This document shows, piece after piece, positions 61,819-64,000 of a stretch of DNA of 64,000 bases (its first letter is position 1; the number at the start of each line of letters is the position of its first letter). Origin of the DNA: Blautia_A aquisgranensis (lineage in GTDB: Bacteria > Bacillota > Clostridia > Lachnospirales > Lachnospiraceae); the NCBI RefSeq assembly GCF_040096615.1, contig NZ_JBBMEJ010000001.1, forward strand, positions 62,001 to 126,000, in the 5' to 3' direction. The notes under the pieces were generated by a model, which did not search any database, was not told the DNA's origin, and worked only from the letters and a program-made list of their open reading frames with translations. The translations under genes were made by a program, and so were the position numbers.

Positions 61819-62366
61819 TGATCGGCATGATCTTGAAGAAATAGTTTTCCAGATGCAGGAAATTCTTCATCCGCAAACCATATCTTTAAAGTTACCGGAT
61901 ATCTTGGCAGAACTGGAAAAACAGCACACAGATCCGCCTTTGTCTCTGTGAATTCTGCACCCAGGCTTTTACATGCTTTTTTTATTTTTTCAGGATCTTT
62001 GCCCTGTAAGAGTTTTTCCAGTTTCTGCTCTGCTGTCCGGTCAAACTTGGTTCCCCGAATCAATCCATCTTTCAGGTTACCAAAAGTAATGAGCTTCTGT
62101 GAGACCTCTGTGCCATCGGCCATATCCAGATAATGCAACAATGTCAGATAATGCCATTCATCTATGTCTGAGTTAATATAGAATTCAGGAAGTTGAATTT
62201 CAATCGTTTCATAAAAACTCATTATCTCAAGTACATTTCGGCTGCTATGAAAAACAGTCCCGCTTTTTGCAGCAATCTCCTCTCCGGAACGATTTTGTAA
62301 CCGTTTTACTGCTGCCTGCAACATTTCCTGAAATGCACGATTTTCTGTTTGATTTTTGTATTCCAT
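61740..62366 (-). CDS. DUF3786-like protein
   Basis: A 208-residue cytoplasmic protein with a central YINSDIDEWHYLTLLHYLDM-type helix, TGFGNLKDG-like ITFGNLKDGLIRG, and a late KIWFADEEFPASGKLF then SVEDAVTVGEILLQKL. This matches my memory of DUF3786, found in anaerobes that carry carbon-monoxide-dehydrogenase-type genes. Its function is unknown. It is transcribed from a promoter region almost identical to that of the CooC operon, so the two are co-regulated. AAGGAG precedes the ATG. Confidence 0.8.
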   Translation of the reverse strand: MEYKNQTENRAFQEMLQAAVKRLQNRSGEEIAAKSGTVFHSSRNVLEIMSFYETIEIQLPEFYINSDIDEWHYLTLLHYLDMADGTEVSQKLITFGNLKDGLIRGTKFDRTAEQKLEKLLQGKDPEKIKKACKSLGAEFTETKADLCAVFPVLPRYPVTLKIWFADEEFPASGKLFLQDHADHYLSVEDAVTVGEILLQKLSEAFSSL

Positions 62367-62399
62367 AAGTTCTCCTTTGCCGTAAGTTTCATTACTGTG

Positions 62400-62448
62400 T
62401 TGACTTTTCCTTTAAATTTCATTATAGTTGTAATTATATTATTTACAA
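62400..62448. promoter_or_regulatory. Divergent overlapping promoters and operator, DUF3786/Rrf2
   Basis: Plus strand: TTGACT (62400-62405), 17 bp, TATAGT (62423-62428) toward Rrf2. Minus strand: TTGTAA (62443-62448), 16 bp, TATAAT (62421-62426) toward the DUF3786 gene. The 21-bp dyad TTGTAA...TTACAA spans 62428-62448. Hexamers, spacings and positions are the same as at 61033-61081. Confidence 0.82.
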
Positions 62449-62471
62449 TCATCAAAATAAAGAATATGTAC

Positions 62472-62508
62472 AAGTTCTCAACACATTGAAAAGAACTGTT
62501 GAGAACTT
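62472..62508 (+). promoter_or_regulatory. 12-bp perfect inverted repeat in the Rrf2 leader
   Basis: AAGTTCTCAACA (62472-62483) and TGTTGAGAACTT (62497-62508) pair perfectly with a 13-nt loop, 85 bp before the Rrf2 ATG. The core CTCAACA/TGTTGAG is shared with the TetR leader. Confidence 0.7.
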
Positions 62509-62593
62509 GAGATGTTTTTAACAAGCCAGAAATATTTTGTCTCAAAAATGTGAAAGCAAAATCATTATATCATACTACAAGGAGTTTCTTATC

Positions 62594-63043
62594 ATGAAAT
62601 ATTCAACGAAATTAAGTGATACTGTTCATGTGATGGTTCTGATTGCTATCAACCAGGAAAAATCTCTCTCCAGTGCCTCAATTGCAGAAAGTGTCCATAC
62701 AAATCCCGGCTTTGTGCGCCAGCTTATGTTAAAACTAAAAAAAGCCGGACTTATGACCAGTGTAGCCGGACATGCCCGTCCTTCTCTTTCAAAACCAGCC
62801 GACCAGATTACATTGCTGGATATTTATAAAGCAGTTGAAGGCGAGAAACCGCTGCTTCATTTAGATACTCATACCAACCCTGATTGTGGCGTTGGCATTA
62901 ATATTCAGTTGTCTTTACAGGAATTCTATAATGAAATTCAAAAGGCTGCCGAAGAAAAAATGAATACGATTACTTTACAGGACATCATAAATACCTATTA
63001 TCAGCGAACATCCATGCAGATTGATTTACAGAACATTATATGA
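62594..63043 (+). CDS. Rrf2-family transcriptional regulator
   Basis: 149 residues from the ATG at 62594 (AAGGAG upstream; the open frame starts 19 codons earlier). Rrf2 winged-helix start: KLSDTVHVMVLIAINQEKSLS, then SVHTNPGFVRQLMLKLKKAGL and TSVAGHARPSLSKPADQITL. Only one Cys (NPDCGVG) lies in the region where IscR-type proteins bind a cluster, so it is closer to the YwnA type without Fe-S. It is followed by a broken metallo-hydrolase start. Confidence 0.9.
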   Translation: MKYSTKLSDTVHVMVLIAINQEKSLSSASIAESVHTNPGFVRQLMLKLKKAGLMTSVAGHARPSLSKPADQITLLDIYKAVEGEKPLLHLDTHTNPDCGVGINIQLSLQEFYNEIQKAAEEKMNTITLQDIINTYYQRTSMQIDLQNII

Positions 63044-63056
63044 CAGGAGAATGTTC

Positions 63057-63405
63057 TTATGTACCTTCAGCAGATACGAAATGCCACCATTTTTTTATGT
63101 TATAGTGGAAAAAAATTTTTAATTGATCCTGTATTAACGCCAAAAGGAAGCTGGTCTCTTTGTTCTCTGAACCGTTATCTGCTGATGCTTTTTCCAGTAA
63201 AAGATTTCTGATTTCATCCGTAAACTGTGGAATTTCAATATCTTCATTTGCAAACAACCCACCATTTACATATGGGAACTGTGCCAGAAATTCTTCCATA
63301 TATGGATCTCTGTCTTCTGGTTTTGTATCAGGCACCTGGAACAGCTCAATCACAGCTTTTCTCATGTGCCTTGTATCAAACCCTTCCAGATAATCATGGA
63401 ATATA
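63057..63405 (-). pseudogene. Type IIG/MmeI-like DNA methyltransferase, internal fragment
   Basis: On the minus strand an open stretch reads HDYLEGFDTRHMRKAVIELF, then DPYMEEFLAQFPYVNGGLFA and NEDIEIPQFTDEIRNLLLEK. This is a characteristic internal segment of large class I DNA methyltransferases of the MmeI/BREX PglX-like kind. It is bounded by a stop upstream near 63406 and loses similarity after KASAD at about 63175. Neither the SAM-binding NPPF motif nor the target-recognition part is present. The ATG at 63365 is internal. Confidence 0.75.
63060..63212 (+). pseudogene. MBL-fold hydrolase, N-terminal fragment
   Basis: Starting at ATG 63060 (AGGAG upstream), the first 30 residues read YLQQIRNATIFLCYSGKKFL then IDPVLTPKGSW, the opening of UlaG-like metallo-beta-lactamase-fold hydrolases often encoded after such Rrf2 genes. 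The homology ends near 63150, where the DNA becomes the antisense of a methyltransferase fragment; the frame stops at 63212. The metal-binding HxHxDH part is absent. Confidence 0.7.
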
Positions 63406-63719
63406 GATTAGTTTTTAAGTTAATAATTTGATTTTTGAAATTATGGTGATCTGATGAAACCGCTGATAATTTGAGTAACTTCGCTGAAGATTGCAAGTCT
63501 TTGCTTTTACTCAGTTTTTCCTTACTCAATACTCAATTTGAGGAGATTCTTGGTGATTTCCAGCGATGCTTGGCGGTATTCAGGACTTTTTTAGAAAAAT
63601 ATAGAAAAAAGCCCCGAAAACCTTATAATCACTGTGAAACGTAGTGTTTATAAGGCTTTCAGAGCCTTTAAATACTTAAATTCAGACTTATTAATATAAT
63701 GAAAACTTAAGTTAATGGA
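63406..63719. other. Intergenic region downstream of tsf
   Basis: About 310 bp with no gene. It holds the tsf terminator (63605-63660) and otherwise AT-rich sequence separating the essential tsf gene from the accessory fragments to the left. I saw no attachment-site-like repeat in it. Confidence 0.5.
63605..63660 (-). terminator. Intrinsic terminator after tsf
   Basis: On the minus strand CCTTATAA and TTATAAGG, with inner CACT/AGTG pairs, form a long stem; TTTTCGGGGCTTTTTT follows. It lies about 60 bp past the tsf stop. Confidence 0.8.
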
Positions 63720-64000
63720 TTATTTACCCATCTGTTTTGCAACTTCCTCAGCGAAGTTCTCTTCTTTCTTCTCAAGACCATCGCCTGTCTCGTAGCGAAC
63801 GAAGCCTTTGATCTGGATCTTAGCGCCGTTCTCTTTTGCTACCTGCTCTACGTATTTAGCAACAGACTGTTTTCCGTCCTCTGCTTTTACGTATGTCTGG
63901 TCAAGAAGGCAGATCTCTTTCAGCTCTTTCTTGATACGGCCTGTGATCATTCCCTCGATAACCTTAGCCGGTTTCTGAGATTCCTTCGGGTCGTTCTGGA
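63720..64000 (-). CDS. tsf: Translation elongation factor Ts, C-terminal part (5' end outside window)
   Basis: The minus strand reads ESQKPAKVIEGMITGRIKKE, then CLLDQTYVKAEDGKQSVAKY and IKGFVRYETGDGLEKKEENF to a stop at 63720. This is the C-terminal dimerisation/coiled-coil end of EF-Ts, which recycles EF-Tu by nucleotide exchange. The frame runs off the right edge. It is normally preceded by rpsB. Confidence 0.95.
   Translation of the reverse strand, partial: QNDPKESQKPAKVIEGMITGRIKKELKEICLLDQTYVKAEDGKQSVAKYVEQVAKENGAKIQIKGFVRYETGDGLEKKEENFAEEVAKQMGK

Noticed and set aside
61736..61951. Small plus-strand gene starting inside the TetR 3' end
   Set aside because: It is antisense to the DUF3786-like gene and lacks a ribosome site.

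Overview
The window looks like a chromosomal segment of a gut Firmicute of the Lachnospiraceae, probably close to Blautia. This rests on moderate-GC, AT-rich intergenic DNA, strong AGGAGG-type ribosome binding sites, YesM/YesN-type sugar regulation, MgtE and AGCS transporters, several GH3/GH31 enzymes, an FMN-riboswitch riboflavin operon and CooC-type ATPases. The genus is an inference. Most genes lie on the minus strand. No tRNA, rRNA or CRISPR array was seen.

Layout. 1-7.0 kb: a glycoside-utilisation locus (GH31, two MalG/MalF-type permeases, a binding protein, and a YesN/YesM two-component pair). 7.1-15.5 kb: an XRE-cupin regulator, a truncated transglutaminase-like gene joined to a small exported protein, a hybrid sensor kinase, ThrH, an AGCS amino-acid symporter and MgtE. 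15.4-18.8 kb: two small hypotheticals, a PAP2 phosphatase broken by one amber codon, an intact class-I hydro-lyase beta subunit whose alpha partner has collapsed to a 180-bp remnant, and an L,D-transpeptidase. 18.9-24.3 kb: two isopropylmalate-dehydratase-type subunit pairs separated by nested hairpins, then a MATE transporter. 24.4-27.6 kb: a collagen-like surface protein with its probable glycosyltransferase, and a CmpB-type membrane protein. 27.8-32.3 kb: a complete riboflavin operon (FMN riboswitch, ribD-ribE-ribBA-ribH, and a HAD phosphatase). 32.4-37.7 kb: an IS relic, a truncated deacetylase, a GH3 enzyme, an orphan permease and a divergent AraC regulator.

37.7-46.5 kb is an accessory region with a strong NAD/ADP-ribose theme: an ADP-ribosylglycohydrolase, a macro-domain protein with its overlapping partner gene, and an operon of three class-M-like sirtuins interleaved with a TIGR04076-type protein. 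Between these lies a gene graveyard: an HNH polymorphic-toxin tail with an intact SMI1/KNR4 immunity gene, a GIY-YIG/DUF4357 remnant, a type I specificity-subunit remnant and a possible relaxase tail. 46.5-55.4 kb holds two GH3 enzymes (one membrane-anchored with inverted domain order), a GtrA-like protein, an aminotransferase fragment and an AgrC/LytTR two-component system. The two-component operon and the sirtuin operon share a near-identical promoter with the same 17-bp palindrome. A direct repeat of LytTR type lies upstream of the GH3 operon.

55.5-63.2 kb is the most coherent unusual system. It encodes three CooC-like ATPases, each with a CxC motif, a MoxR AAA+ ATPase, a VWA protein and a zinc-ribbon protein. 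A DUF3786-like gene is regulated in parallel. Two divergent promoter regions 1.4 kb apart are near copies of each other (same overlapping -10/-35 elements, same 21-bp operator, same downstream inverted repeat). They drive the CooC operon and a TetR gene, and the DUF3786 gene and an Rrf2 gene. This looks like a metallocentre (probably nickel) assembly regulon whose client enzyme is not in the window. The right edge holds broken metallo-hydrolase and methyltransferase fragments and the 3' end of tsf.
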